Assembly: GCA_008921705.1 (NCBI GenBank)
Contig: VFFE01008908.1
Coordinates: 2,161,657 to 2,225,656 of the forward strand
DNA length: 64,000 nucleotides
Direction of reading: 5' to 3'
From: Burhinus oedicnemus
Taxonomy: Eukaryota > Chordata > Aves > Charadriiformes > Burhinidae
The notes beneath the pieces are model-generated. The model was not told where the DNA came from and searched no databases. It saw only the letters and a program-made list of their open reading frames with translations. Both the position numbers and the translations under genes were made by a program. Within the stretch, counting starts at the first letter, position 1. Every line of letters begins with the position of its first letter. Below are positions 23,801 to 39,300 of this stretch, piece after piece.

Positions 23801-26800
23801 AAATACAGATATTATAATTATTTTTTATTATTATGGAATATGCACAGGAGCTTATTATTTTTAAGTCAGGCCAGCTCTGTACCCTGCAGCACCTTAATTT
23901 GGAAGTTCACACTTGAAAGGAGAGAGAATTGCATCCATACTCATCGTCTGTCCTTGTCGGCAGACGCGGGGCTACACTGATGAGCTCTAATCACACACGT
24001 GAGTCCAAAACAGGGAGAGGCGGCATTTCTCTGTGCACAGAATAATCAACTCTTGAGTTAAATGCAGTGCTTTAAAGTGATTTGTATCCATTCTCACCCC
24101 TACTTTCTCAGTCTAATTAACTCCTCTAATAGAATTAATCAGCACACTAAATACAAGACTCACGAACGACTAAAAAAACCACACCACTATCTATTCCAAA
24201 ATACAATTACACTGACAAACTCAATTACATGCCTCAGTCGCTTCTGAAATTACTCACTGATATTGGACTGCGCACAGTTTAAGTTTCATTGTTGAAAGAA
24301 ATCATAAACACTTTCTAAATCGCACAATGTTTACAGAAATACACAGAAGCACAGCTTTTATTACCCATGTGGCAAAATTAATTTGACACATTGAAAGCAA
24401 ATGAATAGAGCTGGAGGACTCTATTCAGGCAGTATTCTTCCCACTGATACAATTTACACTAGGGGAACATCGAGCCCATTAACCTTATTAGACTCTGATG
24501 TAGGTAAATAGCATTTCAAAGGGAGGGAGGAGGGATCCGAATCAAAATCCTTTCTGCATTTGAATGACAGCAACAATTCCTGCATTTCTAACTGTTCATT
24601 TAGTACAAAACCCCCTTTCACTCAGTAGATTTTCACTCTGAAATCAGGAAAACTTATGCAGCAGGGGCAGTCCACAATATGCAATTATGATCTTGGCTTT
24701 AGTCTTTTAAGTCTGTGGTGAACTCTTCAGCTGAAAATAAATTCCAATCAGATTTGATAATGTAAGTTTAGCTTAATTTGCAAGTCAGAAGAGGAAGAAA
24801 AATGTTGCTTGTTTTCTTAATAACCAAGTTTATCAAAGTTCATGTTGATCTGAAGACACAGAGAAAGGCTTCCTGAACTTTTTCTTTGTCTGGTCATACA
24901 CAACACCTGCTTCTCAGTTTAATTTCTTTTCAAACTATGACACCAATCAAACAGTAATATTTGTAACCCAAGGGATGGAGCCACTCTTGTTTGCAGTTGG
25001 CTAAAAGTAGATAAAAATTCGAGCTCCAGGCTGGTGAAGTGCATGTTGAACTTGAAACACCAGTATCCTACTGCAAGAACTTACATCCTTGCAGAATCAG
25101 TACAACAAACTGTTTTATACCTGTTGAGCCTAAAAATTACAGTAGCAATTTCTCATCTCAGTAGGTTACTGAAAGAACCTTAGGATTGTTGGGCTAAATT
25201 CCCTTTAAAAAGAGCTCGGCATGTTCTGGGGAAGCAAGGAACATCCTGATGGGTCTCACTTTCTGCTGAACCTGAGGGAGACCTGGGACCTGTTGAAGAG
25301 AAGAGGGACCAGGAGCACCAGTTTTAACCACAACATTAGAGGTGTTAAACATTGGGCAGATGCATTCAGAGACCTAATACCTGCTCCACAGGCTCTTTCC
25401 TTCTGGCACCAGGCTGATAGCGGAAAGCTGTCTTTGCACCTGCATGTTTGAACAGACTGATCCCACATGCTGTACTCTGCTGATGTCCACCCCCTTGGGT
25501 TCCCCCATCCACCCATCCTTGCTCCCCTGCTCTAAAAATGGAGGAGAAACCAAAACATACTCAAGGAAGGTTGTTGAATGCAAAATGATGATTTACCTGT
25601 GTTAGTGAGAAAGATTTTCTCCTTCTGTTCCTTAAAAATTATTGATGCTTGTCTCATGCTGGGACAGTAACATTCTAGGGGCAGGACAACAAGGGGAAGA
25701 CATCTCCAGAGGAACGAATCTGATGCTCTTCTGGGGAAGGTTTGTCATATTTTTGGCTTTTTGACATGCCCATTAATTTCACAGCATCCCAGTCACCCAT
25801 AGCCATGCTCTACTCCCCTTCCTGCTAGAGTTCCCTTCATCTGCAGCCTGCCAATTAACACCCATTTACTATCCCTTACTCCCTTCCTCTGCTTCAGGTA
25901 TTTAAAAGTGACAAAGTATTAAACCAAATTTGATTCTAATTCACATGTTTGCAATCCCGTACCCACTCCTGTTACATGTGCTATAGCATGACCACACAGT
26001 TTCACAGCTGAAGATGCACGTTGGGATAAAGACAAATCAATGATATGAAACAGGGGCCTTGAGCAAAGGACTTCTTTTGCTGAAATTCAAGAATAAGACT
26101 CACTTTGTGAACTAATAGATTTTGTGCTTTCATCAGAGGAATATCATACATCAAGCTGAAACCTTTCAGGAAGATTGGAGGTGGGTAGCTACTCCACATC
26201 CAGGCACCTTCTTTATTAATTCTGCACATTTCTGCAGTCGCCAGTGATGCATTAGATGACACTTGCAAAGGATTACAGACCTGATACAATATTAGATAAA
26301 AATTACAAGTGAGAAGCTATTTTACTGCTATTTATTTTCATCAGCTAAGCATCACTCTCCTAAATGCCATTCTACTTTGGTCGATATTGGCTTTTCAGGC
26401 TGCTGTGAAGTTTTGTAATTCTTTTTTGTTCGTAGCTTATGTATAGAAATCAATACTAGTTTGCCATTTGTTGAAACCAAAATGGTCACATTAGGAGTAA
26501 CATATGCCTGATTTCTCCTTGCATTCTATTCCCAGTCCCTCAGCAGAGCGAGGATCGGATTCATTTCTCAATCTATGATATCTAATAATTAAAACCAGTT
26601 ATTTCCACACCCCACACGCATTTTTTATTAACCTCACACTGAAACATAACTGACCAAAACAAGCAGGAGCACGACTGTGAGTCCTCCTTAACATCGCTGG
26701 TGTCAAAGGGAATCCTTTCTTTGATTCAGGAAAAGCTGGAAGAAGCTCCATCCCCAGCCAGCACATCTAAAATAGCCTGAATATTGGTCAGTGGAGAGTG

Positions 26801-29800
26801 AAGCCAACTAAGTCTCTTTTGGTCGAGTGCTGCTATTGAATTCTATATTCTTCTGTTCTTGAAAGTTTAATGGCATATGTGAATTTTATTTTTTATAAGT
26901 ATACCTGCAGTAACTGTAAAATAAGCCTTAACAATTCTGACTTTGCAGGGGAAGAGAAGCAGGTGAAAGAGAATGTCTTACAGAGTGTTGGGGCTTTGCT
27001 ATGAAACATACAAATTAAAGTTTCTAGCCCACCTCCTTCAAAGAATAGGCTTGAACTGAAAGCATATTGGAGCCCTAACGAAGAATGCAAGTCAGTGAGT
27101 ACTTCATTATTTATGCAAAGTAGCAGATACCAATGTAATCACGTATGATGAAATTATCATGGCTTCCTGGGTCACAGTTTGTCCATTCCAAATGTGAAAC
27201 AGCACAACTTCACATAATAGCCTACAAGCTAGGACATTTCCATGGTCTCAGGTGACACTGGCTCATACATCTGCTCCAAACTAAGGGGAAAAAAGAGACT
27301 GTTTTCCACATCTCATTGACTCCATTCATTGAGACACCTAGGGACCAGGTTTCTCTTTTGATCAGAATTTGTGCTCGCACCATCAGAAATAGATATTTCA
27401 CTGGTTTTCAGGTATATCTGTAATGGTTCACTGCAAAATTATCAGACTCGAGATCTCCTCTTCTCGAGTCAGCTGGGAATGGGTTACCAGCTACTGAACC
27501 TAACTGCAAAGAGTTCAGCTTTGAATAACATTTCCACATCACAACTGATTCACCTCAAATCTTGTGTTGCAAGAAGCAAACCCCTCTGAAAAAGCCACGA
27601 TTTACTGATGCTGCAACATCAAACATCCATTGAAATGTTTCTGGACTGAGACTACCATCTAGTGTCCTGATGACAGACTGCGGCTTCTTTAGGGGGGAAA
27701 AAAAAAACCCACACCCGTATGATGCACTTGTTTGTTCATTTCTATAATTACATTACCATAAATAATTCATCTTCTGAGACACGTCCATATAAGAGAGAGA
27801 CTGAAGCCCCACAATGCCATCTTACTTTCCCACTTGAATTAGAATAGAAAAGTCAATTAGGCTTATGATCATGGAAAAAAAAGCACTCAGCTGGTTTAAT
27901 AATAGCTCTCACAGGAAGCCTAAGTGATATGTTTGGTTTCTACTTTTTTCTTCCAAAGGCCCAGTAAAATTGCTAACACGTTAATGCTCTTATTAGCACA
28001 CCTGAGATATTCAACATAGCTGGCACAGATCAAGCATGGAATCTCAGCGCTTCCCAGGGCATGTGTTGGTGCCTTGGGGCTTGAGAGCATCTTTAACTCT
28101 TTGGAGAAGCTCATGACACAGCTCTGCTGGACCAGCCACACTTCAAGACACTTCAGACTTCCTGGTGCAGGGGTCGTGAGCACATTTAGAACCTCTCCAA
28201 GATGCCAGAAGAGTTAGTTTTCCTCTAAAATACATCTCCCAAATCAAGAGCCTTCTTGGCGTCCCAGCCCCGCTACTCAGCAGCCCTGGCTGCCTCAGCA
28301 AGGAGCAGGTGACTTCAGCAATATTAACTGCATTAAGTGACAGTCTTTGCCTGCTGTGTCCACCCTGCAAAATCAAGTCCGAAGAGCTATCAAGTGATCC
28401 ACAAGCCCTAGAAGGCTGCCTGAAGGGGAAGAGCACTCTGTTCTGGCCAGGTTGCTGCAGAGGAGGCTGGAAGACGCAGTGGAAGCCACTGAAACACTGA
28501 ATGCTTTAAAAAAATTGAACGTCTGTTCCAGCTTTTGACTTTTATTGAATTACCATTCACTTTCTATTATACTTTCCAAAGTAATTTCAAAACAAACAAA
28601 AAAACCCCACAATGAGAAGTTCCCCTTTGACCTTTGAAAACTCTTGTGCCTTTCCGAGAGAAGTTGCCTTAAAATTCTCCCATTCCCCACTTAACGATCT
28701 CCAATGTGCTGTAACAGCATTTTCAACTAGAAAAATATTGCATTAGGGACTGTTGAGGCAGCTCTGCTTTATTGCAGATATTGAATGAGCTGGGACAGAC
28801 TGCACCGTGCCAGGCTCATTATATACGTCTTCCACTGTAGTTCAGAGAAAGCCTTTAACCTGCTGACAGTAAAGAAGAGCCATTACATTGTTTTTGATGC
28901 TGAAGCCATAATGGTATCTTATTTCTTCAAATTATTGACACAATTTCATGATGTTGTAAGTGGTCTGGACATCCTCAGGCTGAAGGTATCAATGCTCTTG
29001 AACCCTTTTTAAAGTGCTTTTCTTTCGTTTTCAGCGTACTTAAAATATGTTCTCTGGTGGACTATGAACAAGTCTCAGATTTCTCTTGCAGCTCCGACAT
29101 CCAAGCTGTAATCCTCAGCACACCTAATCATCCTTCTCAGACTGATAAAGCCATTTGGAAATTAAAACTACTCAGTAATATGGGCCAAAGCAAATTTTGC
29201 TACCCCAGGACGAGAGCTGAACCGTTCCTGCCATGAAGATGTAGGGGGCAGAGTGAAGGGACAGGTTGCTGGATTGCAGAGCCCTCTGCTCCTTGGCGGT
29301 GAGGGAGAGGATGGAGATCATTCCCAACAGAAATCCCCTACCTGCTCCCCATGCTGGAGCCCGGACAGGCATATAAGCAGGAAACTGGGGCAGATCTCCA
29401 GATCTCACTGCAGGCCTGAGAAAGCCAATTGCCAGCCAAGACCACAGTGACAGAGAGCAGCAACACTCTCCAGGTCAGCCAGTGTTGAAGAGACTTTTCA
29501 AAGCCAAGAGGGGCAGAAGCAATGTCCCCTTCCACTCCTGCGCTGGCCAGAAATGTGACAACAAGGAGAAATGGCTCAGGACTGACATATAGGCAAGTCC
29601 TTCCCTCTAACATTAAACTGACACTGCTGACATCTAAACCTGATGGCTCTTTTCTCTCTCAGTGCTAGTTGTATGGCAGCAGACAAGAAATCCCTTTTAG
29701 AAGAAAATAGTTTTATTGATTCAGGAAAAAACTCTATTTGACAGATTTGTCACCAACATTTTCCCTTGCCAGAGATATCCAGCAGTGAGAGGAACCCAAG

Positions 29801-32800
29801 AGGCCATTCACCGACTATGGGCACCAGCCTGGGGCTGATATGACTTTTTCCTGTCCTTTCTCTCTCCTTCCTTCTACCTGTTAGTGCCCTTGTTACACAG
29901 ACCCAAACAAGACCTGACTGCAGTTCCCAGGGCCTCCAGAAGCCACGCAGCTGCTCAGGTTAGGCATGCCAGGAGATTACTCCAGAGCTTAAAACTAACA
30001 GGAGATCTCAGGCTGATAGCTTAAGAAAATTGATAGAGGGGAGAGAGAGCACACTAATCCACCTGTGACAGCAGAATTGCTCTGTGAAACAAAGATGACA
30101 AACGTGCGTTTGCTATACTAAATGGAAACTACGTCCCTGCACGTAGAAATATGTGGTAGAAGATTTTTTCAGAGACTCAAACACCCTGCAGGAAGCCTGG
30201 GATGACCAATGTTCGCATTTCAGGGTAACTCCAAAGTCACTAGTACCAGACCAATACTTCCATTCATCTTTGTGGTTAGGCATCCATGAAAATTGGGAAA
30301 TAAAGTTTTATTACATGAGCAACCAAGCACAACCCAGAACTTAAATTGCAAACCTGGTTGTTAGTGGCATATTAGAACATGAGCAGCTTTTCAACTAAAA
30401 AAAAAAATACATAGAAAAGGCTTAAGCTCAACTTACTGTGCATGAAGAAAAATCAATGCTGTGAGCAGAGCAGCACCCAGCTCCTTTATCCTGAAGGCTA
30501 ATTGCTGCAGGAAACAGAGCTTTACCATATCTTGATCTTAGAGAGTAGAAGTAAAGTAAAAGTTCACCTATTTGTAGCCTACTCTGTTTCTGTACTCCAG
30601 GAGCAGCATACTACAGCACTAGCTCCTCAACTCAGAAAACTTTTGGTCTGAAGCAGAAATTACTGTAGCTCAGGCTGGTAAATCTTTTCTGGGTAACTGG
30701 GCTCAGCTTTATCTGTGATGGATCATTGATCCCTCCCTTCCTCAAGCAGATCCCAATCATCCAGGAATCAAAGTCAATCACTGACTTGGCTGGGAGAGAC
30801 AATCCCGTAAAAAAGCAGGTAGGAGAGGCTCGTAGAGGAAGGCCTATGTCTTTCCCCTTTCTGAGAGAGAAACAGAGTAGGAGAGAAGGAGGCCCAGAAG
30901 TCAGCTGGTTCCTGGGAAATGGATGCTGAGTTAGAAAAGCAATAGGATCTAGGTGGAAAGGAAAATTGAGAAAAACCCTATGAGAAGATAGGATGAAGGG
31001 ATAGAGTAGTAAGGTGGGAGGGTTTGGGGGTTTTTTTCTTGTTTGTTTTTTTTTTTATTATTAAATTTGTTATGTATCTCACTTAAGAAAATTCTAGGAT
31101 GTTGTCTGACGTAAATCAGTTTAAGTGAAGGTGAGCTGGCTGTAGGGTGAGACATGTTATCTCTGCTAAGTTAGTACCTAGTCTAGGCAATAAAAGTACT
31201 GTAAGTGCTGTAGTCCATCTGTTTGGGCTTCAACAGAGCTCCTGATGTGTGGCCAGTTAGTCAGCTATTAACAGAGCTGAGGGGAGGTGCTGTAATATGG
31301 TTTGCAAGTTCTCCAGAAAAGGTACTGGTGGCACGGAGAGTTCAGAGACACAGGTCCCTAGCAGAGCCCCAGGAGCTATTTCAGCCTGAGATAACCCCAG
31401 AGGATGAAGGCTAGGGCAGGCAGCCCTGGACCGGGGTCAGGACAGCCCGGAGTCCCTGGCCTCAGTGCTCATGTGCTGCATGAACTGATAAACCCAAGGT
31501 GCTGGAAACGGCAGGCAGGATGATGTTGCTGTTTCTGCTCCATGTACAGTTGCTCAGCACACTGCAAATATGGTTTGGAACAAGCCACCTGTGTTGATTG
31601 ACTTGTGAGTTATTGTCTTTAAGCTGCCAAGGGGGATTCAGAAATGCCTTTTTGTGAATTCGCAGCTGGAGGGCTGGTGTTAAGGTTGAACCTCCATGTG
31701 TATCTCTGGGCTGTGTCTTCACGTTCACTCCTTTGGTGGTGAGTGCTCCCTGGCCTCTTGGGCTCTGCTTTCTGTCTGCCTCACGTAGAAGGAACACAGA
31801 TACGGAAAAGCGAAACAGGTAAGCTAAGCACAAAACCAGAGAAGAGGAGGGGAAAAAAAAAAAACCCTGGAGAAACAGCTGTAGCAAGCCATTAGGACTG
31901 AGAGAGGATCTGCCATACACCAATGCCAGCTTTCTAAAAGCTGCTACAGGAGAACACTGAACTCTGCTTGACTCCCCATCCTCCGGCTCTTTTGAGTGGA
32001 TCCCTGCTGAATAACAGGGCTGAGGCAGGCAGCTCGTGGCCCTGCTCAGAAAGATCCTGCCGTGAGCGTAGCAGGCTCAGAAAATCAAATAGCAGCACGT
32101 GCTGTCTTGATCGTGGTGGGGAGGAATTGGGCACATGCCACGGGAGGAGGCACAGAGGCTTTAGTGGTGCTGGGCAGGATGGGACCAGAGTGGGAAGGGG
32201 CTTCAGGGATGGAGCAGGAGTGGCATGGGGAGGACACCTTTCTATCAGGGATGAGGGTTGAGAGCAAGCCGGGTGGTAGTGAAAGGCGTTAGGTGGCCCT
32301 GGAGAGAGGGGGACCCTAAAGCTAGCCCTGAGATAAGGATGGAAGTTACCCGTGGGTTGTGATTTTTCTGGATTTGCTCTATCTGCACTATAACAGGGAT
32401 GTGGGTGTTTCAGTGGATCTATAGAGATACATATGGCTCTGGATGGCTTTCTATGCTGCTGTGAATTTCTCTTTTGCTCTTCAGTTTCATCTCCCTTTGT
32501 CTTCCACCTCTTCGCAATGACGCACAGCTTGCAGATAGACTAGTTTTGACTGGTTAGAGATGACAGAAGCGTAATATTTATGACCATGGATATTATTCTC
32601 GCACTCTAGCAACACACTGTGGCACATCCCTCCAGCCTGTGCCCCCCCCTGAAACTAGCCCTGCTGTCGGTCAAGGGCAATTTACTGAAAGTTTTGCAGC
32701 AGGTAGTGCCCAGGTCTTGATCTTTGAGCTCACTATTACTGAGGACTCTTGAGAAGGCCTTTCAGTGACATTATTCAGAGTTTCAAGTACTTTGTCATGC

Positions 32801-35800
32801 CCTAAATGCTTAAATGGGAGCTGGATCATGTCCTCAATGTGTTTAAAATCGTATCTGAGCTGAAGGGATTGCTTTAACTTTTATAGCAAAGACTTGGGAT
32901 AAATAAGAAGAGAAATTATATGTTCCAGGAGTCAGAACTAGATGTTTTGACATTATGTTTCTTCTGTCATTTTATTTAATAATCCATTGCCCCTCGGTTA
33001 ATAGCTTTCTCCTTGATTAGCCTGTATAAATCAAAACTTCACGGCTTTATCCCTGACACGCCACATATTCTGAGTTGAGGGTAATGAATCGTGCCGTGGG
33101 TTGATGTACTCTGCCTCCTGTTTAGAAAAAGTCCTGATCAAGGAAACACCTTGGCTTTCAAATTGAGTTGTCAGTATACTGTCAAGATTTAGAGGAGGAA
33201 ATGCTGAGGATCCTAATAACGTGCAGCCGGGGATTAGGTAGCCCTGAGCAGAATACGAAGCTGCAGAGGCTCGCTTAGTCTGTGCTGTCGGCCTTCTGGG
33301 CGTCTTGGCTAATTTATGCAACAGCCTTGCTCTGCTCTGCATTTCCTGCCTTTCTGCCCCAAATCCTCTGCCCGTGCCACCTTGTTTGCAAGTGGTGCAG
33401 GCAGCAGCTGCCGTCTTCTGTTGTGACTGTCCCCAAAGATGTGGCCGCAGTAGCCTGTGGGCTATGAGGGCTGCTGCAAACCTGTGTCGGGAGGGCAGCT
33501 ATGACACCTCCCAAATGGGCACTGTTTAACTGCTGAGACTTGTGATTTATTTTCTTTTTTTGTTGGAGCTGCTGTTTTTCTAAGGCAGGACGATTGCAGT
33601 TTGGGTCCACCCGTGAGCAGCAAGGAGAGAAGCGCTAGTTCCACTCCTCGACTTGGTCATTGTTTTTCCTGCCAAGCTGAACTGCTCCTCCAAAGAAAAT
33701 CACTACTTTCCTTGGCCACTAGATGCAGCTCACGCTGCACTGCAATCAGGTTTGGCATCATTCTGGGTTTTTTTTTTTCGCTTGGCCTTGCTGTTAAAAT
33801 GATTTCCCTTGTGTTTCTGGGGGGGTGTGTGTGTTTAGGGGTTTGAATCTTTATCTTATAACCTTCCTGTTTCACTGCCAAGTCTCTCTCCCCCAAATTT
33901 CTTCCCTGCTGCATAAACTATATCCATTTTGAAGGCCAAAACATCACTCCTCCCGTCTCCATATGGAAATACATTCAGCTGTGATGTGTCAGCCCCCTCG
34001 GAGCTAATGGGGAGGGAAGAAATCAGTTGAGTGAATGGGGAACACGCTGATTTATTTTTTTTTTCAGCCTCAAGCTGAGTACAAAATTTTACGTTGAGCT
34101 TTCCACCCCGTGCAATTTCATTTTCCCAAATAGTTTCTATGCTGCAGGTGTTGCATGTTAATGCTGCCTCTCAGTCCACAGGCGTCCAGGGGAAGGAGCC
34201 TCCAGCTCCCACCTCTAGCTAGAGACAGACCTCAGCGTAGGGCCTGGGAGCACTCGATGGGGACAGGGAAGGACTAAAGGCTCTGTTCTGGTTTTAAGTC
34301 CCACCCTGCCTAACACAGCAGGATGAGAGCGAGTATCCTCGGAGAAACAGGGAGTCCGCAGCCAGCAGCTGCAGCAGTCGGAGCCATGATTAAAGGCTGC
34401 TTGAAGTTGTCTGAGAAGAGCTGGAGGAGAGCAGAAATGGGGCTGCCACTGCAAAAACCAGAATCACTGATAGCTGGGGCTGGATGTCGGAAAGGCAAAA
34501 AGGGCTGAGGAACCGCAGGAGCGAAGCTGCGGTGGCCCCTTCCCTTCCAATAGCTTCTAAGCTCAGGATTCACGCGTGGCGCAGGGGTAGCAGTGCTGGA
34601 GAAAGGCTGGCCAAGGCTGTGAAACGCCAGCTTTGCCTTTGTTATTTCTGTGGGAACATGGGGGCTGTGGTGAGGGAGGAGGGTCATTCCTCCCTCACCT
34701 GCCCTAGCGCTGCTTCTGAGCAGGTTTTCCAGAATTACATAAAATATTCCCTATAACCCTCTGCTTAAACATGTTTTTCTTCTTGAGGATGTTCTTTGCT
34801 TCTCCCCTGTGCCCTCTCGGTCTGGATGCTCGTTCCTTCCACTTCGCCTTCTGCTCAGCCCAAGGGTGCAGGAGGAGAAACAACAGCCTGAGGAACTCTG
34901 TGCTCCTTCCCCTTGCACGTTTGAGCCCGGCTCGTTTTGCTTGCGGGGTTTTTAGCCGAATGGTACCTGCACAGAAGGAACCCCGTCACCACCAGGTGAC
35001 GGATGCCAGCCCTGACCACTGTTGAGGCTGGATCAGCTCTGACCTGGGACATGCTACCCTGGCTGTCACTGGGGGATCAATTCCAGCTTAGTAAATACTA
35101 TTTTCTTACACATTGACATTGTTTGCAATGATGATATTGTTGTAGGTGTGACATATAAGCAGCCAGGGTGCTAGAAATCACCAGCAGCAGCTGTGGGCAC
35201 TTGCAGGAAACAGTTGGGGAGGAAGACCTACAGGCCTGGTGATTTTATTTTTCTTTGAAGGCAGTGAGATGTTCCTATTAGGCAATTACCACCTGGGAGA
35301 AGCAGGAAGGTAGCTGAGCTATTACTCCTGGGTTTTGCGAGGGGTTTTTTTTTTTTTAGGAAATCTAAAATAATTTCTTCATAATGCACCAGATGAGATA
35401 GCTCAGACCTGCTGTGAAAGAAGCAGAAAGTAATGCTCACAGTTTGTAATATTTCTTTGAGCTTCTGCTTTTGCACTGAAAAATGGGCTTCCTCCCATTA
35501 AAATGCTTTTAAATGATGAATCCACAGATGTTCTCTCCAGATTGCTTGAACACAGTAAACTCGGACTGATTGGCTGCGGGCTGGCAAGCATCTTCTGCCC
35601 TTGCTGGGGGCACAGGGATGGTGCCGGCAGCTCCTTGGGGCCTCGCTGAGGCCAGTGTTGCCGTCCATCGAGCTCTCCTTTCCATCACAGAAGGGACTGA
35701 ACAAAGAGAAAAGCTTCCCGAGACTGAGCTTTGGGAAGGAGAGGGGGAAAAACATGTCTTCCAGCGTTAGCTGACCAGAGAGGCTTCCCCATCCAGACCT

Positions 35801-36346
35801 TCAGGAAAGGAAGGTGAGCGGCAAATGCCACCAGCTCCTGCAGAGCTGAGCTTTAGGGCTGGGGACAGCAAATAGCTGGAGAAGTGTCTGCAGCCATATT
35901 GGTCATCCTGGCCGTGGTGGAGCATACCCTATCCATCACAGCAGGGGAAGCGGAGCCCGGCTTTTGGAAATCCAGTGGTGCTGGTTTGTGCAGGTGCCGC
36001 TGGTCCCTCCTGGCAGAGCCAGGTCCCAGCCTGGCACCCCGGCTGTCAGCACAGGGCAGTCCTGCCTCTCCTCTCTAACAAGAGTTTGATTGGTTTCATT
36101 TCCCATCGAGGAAAAATACAGCAGAAAAATAGAAGCAGATGTTTTTAGACAATGTCTAGGGCTCCTGGAGCTTCAAAGAGCTTTTTGATTGCATAGGCTT
36201 TAAAAAACATAAAAAAGAGAGCCTTTCACTGTATTTTCACTAGGGCAAAACCCTCTTTGAAATTTGTATGAGGGGAGATTGTCAGACTGAGCCAACATAG
36301 GGAAAGCCTTATTGCTCACAAACCACATTTAAAATCCTTTTCAGTA

Positions 36347-36361
36347 TTTTTTTTTTTTTTT
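36347..36361 (+). repeat. T15 homopolymer
   Basis: Fifteen consecutive T in unique intergenic sequence. No retroposon body adjoins it, so it is simple low-complexity DNA. Confidence 0.8.
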
Positions 36362-39300
36362 CGTGTGCTGCCTTGGAGGCATGTTCGGTTCCCGTCTGCT
36401 GTAGTCGTTATGGGCAAAGCAAGGAGGGCTGGCAGAGGGCTTGTTCCCCTCTGAGGTCTGCAGGTCAGGCAGCACCGAGCTCTGCCCGGAGCCCACCAGG
36501 AGCCACACTGCTTCCCCTTGGCTGAATCCAGCGGAGAAATTGCAGCTCTACAAGGTAGAGCATCTTGGTGCTTCTGTCTGCACTTCTTTAACCATCTCCT
36601 TCAGACCCACAGGAAATTACGGTGACTGGGGGAAGTCCACGTTACTCTGGATGTGAGCGCAGTCTTCATCCTAGATGCAATTGCTGGTACAGCTCCATTT
36701 TGAGGGGGTTGTTTTGTCTCTCTGAGAGCTGGAGGGCTGTTGTTACTGCAGGGAGGATGTGAAGACATATATTTCTCTGCATGCTGAAAAAGTCTAGGAA
36801 ATCTTTCAGGTTTGTGTTTAAAAAAAAATCCCTTTTTCTGACCATTTTGAGAACTTTTCTCCTACCTGTATGGGGATCTGAAACAGCTTTGAATGACAGA
36901 GAGCAAGCATAGTAAAAGCCCCATCACTGTGCATGAGCAGAGATGCATGACCATCGGAAAATCCTTTCATCAACTTCAGGTCACTCCTCTGTCTCTTCTG
37001 CAGGAATGCCGCCTGCAGCTCCACATATCCTGCACATTGCAGGGGCCTTCCCAGAAGTTGCTTTTAAATGCCTGGTTTTCCCTTCCTGTGCCTGATAAGG
37101 AGGAAACGTTTCTACTTTGATTGCCTTAAGCTTCCACTTCTTGCAAAGAATTCTCTAGGAAATGATATTTTTTGCAAAGTTACCTTCTGAGTGAATTTTA
37201 GTCTTCAATAACAGAAATTCTGTCAAAACTGAGCATCTTTATTTCTCTTCTACAGGTTTTGGACCATGCTCTCTGCCTTATTGGAAGGCTCCTGGGAAGG
37301 ATGCTGCTGAAACGGGTAGCATGGATGAGCTGTGACCCTGGCCTAGTGCCTGGCATGGTAGGTGCCACCACTGTGCCTCTGTTTGCCATCTCTGAAATGG
37401 GGATGACGTTAACCTGCCTGTTTCCTTACCCAGACTTGGGACCCTACCCCAAAAGATGCATCAGCAGAGGAAAACACAAGTGATTTTAAATGACTGTCTC
37501 CTGGCCACTCTCCTTTCTCATCACTTCTCACCACACTTTATCTCCCAGCACCTAGAGTGAGGAGAATCCTTTCCTGGGGAGTAGATCCTGTTCCTGGGCA
37601 GCCAAGTCTCACCAGGCAGCTGCTGCTCCAGAGAGCGGTGTAGGACAAGGAAAGTAAAGCTGCTTGGCTCATTCCGTGCTCCTTTTGAAGCACATTCAGG
37701 ATAACCCATCCCTGGAGTGACACTTCTCCTCTGGGGAGGCTGATATAAGCACCATGGTGGTATCTGGAAGCAGGGCTTTTGTTCTCAAGCTCTTTATCAA
37801 TGAGCTAATGAGTAAATCACTGTAAGCCCTGCTGAAAGCCCTGTGTCCCTAATAAGCCAGCTGGAGCATTGGGGTTGAAAAGTTCAGGTCCAGTATAGCC
37901 TTTCTCTCCATGGCCACCCCAGCAGCATGTGACACCAGCGACCTGGGTCCCAAAAGCTGTTTTTCCACCGACTCTGGCTCTCCCAGGTGCTTCCAGCTCC
38001 CTGAGGAAGGGGCTGCGTTTGGCCCAGGGGCCCCCCAGATGGTTTGTGTGCCATGGGGCTGGCATGTGGCAGGGTTGTGCTCCGCCATACAGCCTTTTCT
38101 CAGCATTTTTTTAAATTTTTAATGCTCTGTATATGCATTCTATGCACAGGACATGGGAGCCAGCTGGTTAGGCAGGCTGGCTTTTGCCCTCAGGTAAGGT
38201 CCTGAGTTTGCCCTGGCCCATGAGAACTTGTCCCTTGGGTCCTGGGGAGCTTCACGTGCATGTTGGGTTCAGGGAGTTATTCTTGTGTCTCCCTGATGTC
38301 ATAGCCAGGAAAATGGACAGGCATCTGCCCTGCAGAAAGACTAGGGCTCCCAAATGCACCCCTGTTCATAAAAGTCATGCTATGCTGCAGCAGCTAAAGG
38401 CAGATATTTGTATAAATGCTCCCATATGTCTCACAGGGCTTTCCCAACCTTTCATGGAGCCACCTGACACAGCTCTCCCACAGCACCGGGGGTCCAGCAA
38501 GACCACAAGCCTTCAACAGCAGATTGCAGCAAAAATAATAGTTAGGAGGTTTTTCACTCTCAGCTCAATTTCTCACAAGCATAACTTTTAATGTGATTTC
38601 TTTTTGGCTTGTTTCCTCCTGTGGTGTACACACATCTTGCAAGCAATGAGGAATTTGGATGTCACTTCTCATTTCCCCTCAGCCTTCCCGATCCAAGTCC
38701 TGGTTATCCTTTTTCCCCTCAATGTGGAGAAACAGAACGGCATGTTTGGGACCAGCTGTGAAGCTCTCAGCCAAAAGCTGAGTAGGAAATATGTTGGGAT
38801 GAACGCTGGGTACTTTGTGCTGTCTCTTACCCCACCATATGCACCAGCAGATGACTTTGGGTGCCTGGGGAAAAGGAGTCGGCTGTGTTAGCTGCCCTTT
38901 CCCTTTTTGTTGCACTCCTGGGGAAGAGCCACCAGCCAGCAAACTCTTCCCAAAGAGGAAGGCTTGCTGGATCAGACCTGGCCCCCATGTTCTGAATATG
39001 TCCCTGTCTTCATCTGTGGGCTAGCCCTCTGTCCCCTTCAGTGCGGTGGATCACTGCGCTTTAGCTGGCTGGTCTGAAACCTCTGCGTGGTTATTTACTG
39101 CTTTGTTCCCTAAGTGCATTCTCCCTTGGCCTTCTTCCCTCCCTGTCTCCTTTCCCTCTTGGCAGCTGCCGGCATGCTACATATCTTGCAGCTGGAAGAA
39201 GCTGGTAGGAAGCCACTCGTACCTGTGCAGAACCAGCCCTGGCTGCAGGGGTTGTTTTGCCGCGGGGCAGAGGAGGGAGGACCCAAGGCAAACCATCGCT

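Noticed and set aside
27650..27670. CTCF-like word (ACCATCTAGTGTCC)
   Set aside because: Too many mismatches to the CTCF core to stand as a feature without occupancy data.
31462..31923. 153-codon minus-strand frame with a hydrophobic stretch
   Set aside because: No initiator context, no splice sites in register and no family resemblance; of a length expected by chance in 64 kb.
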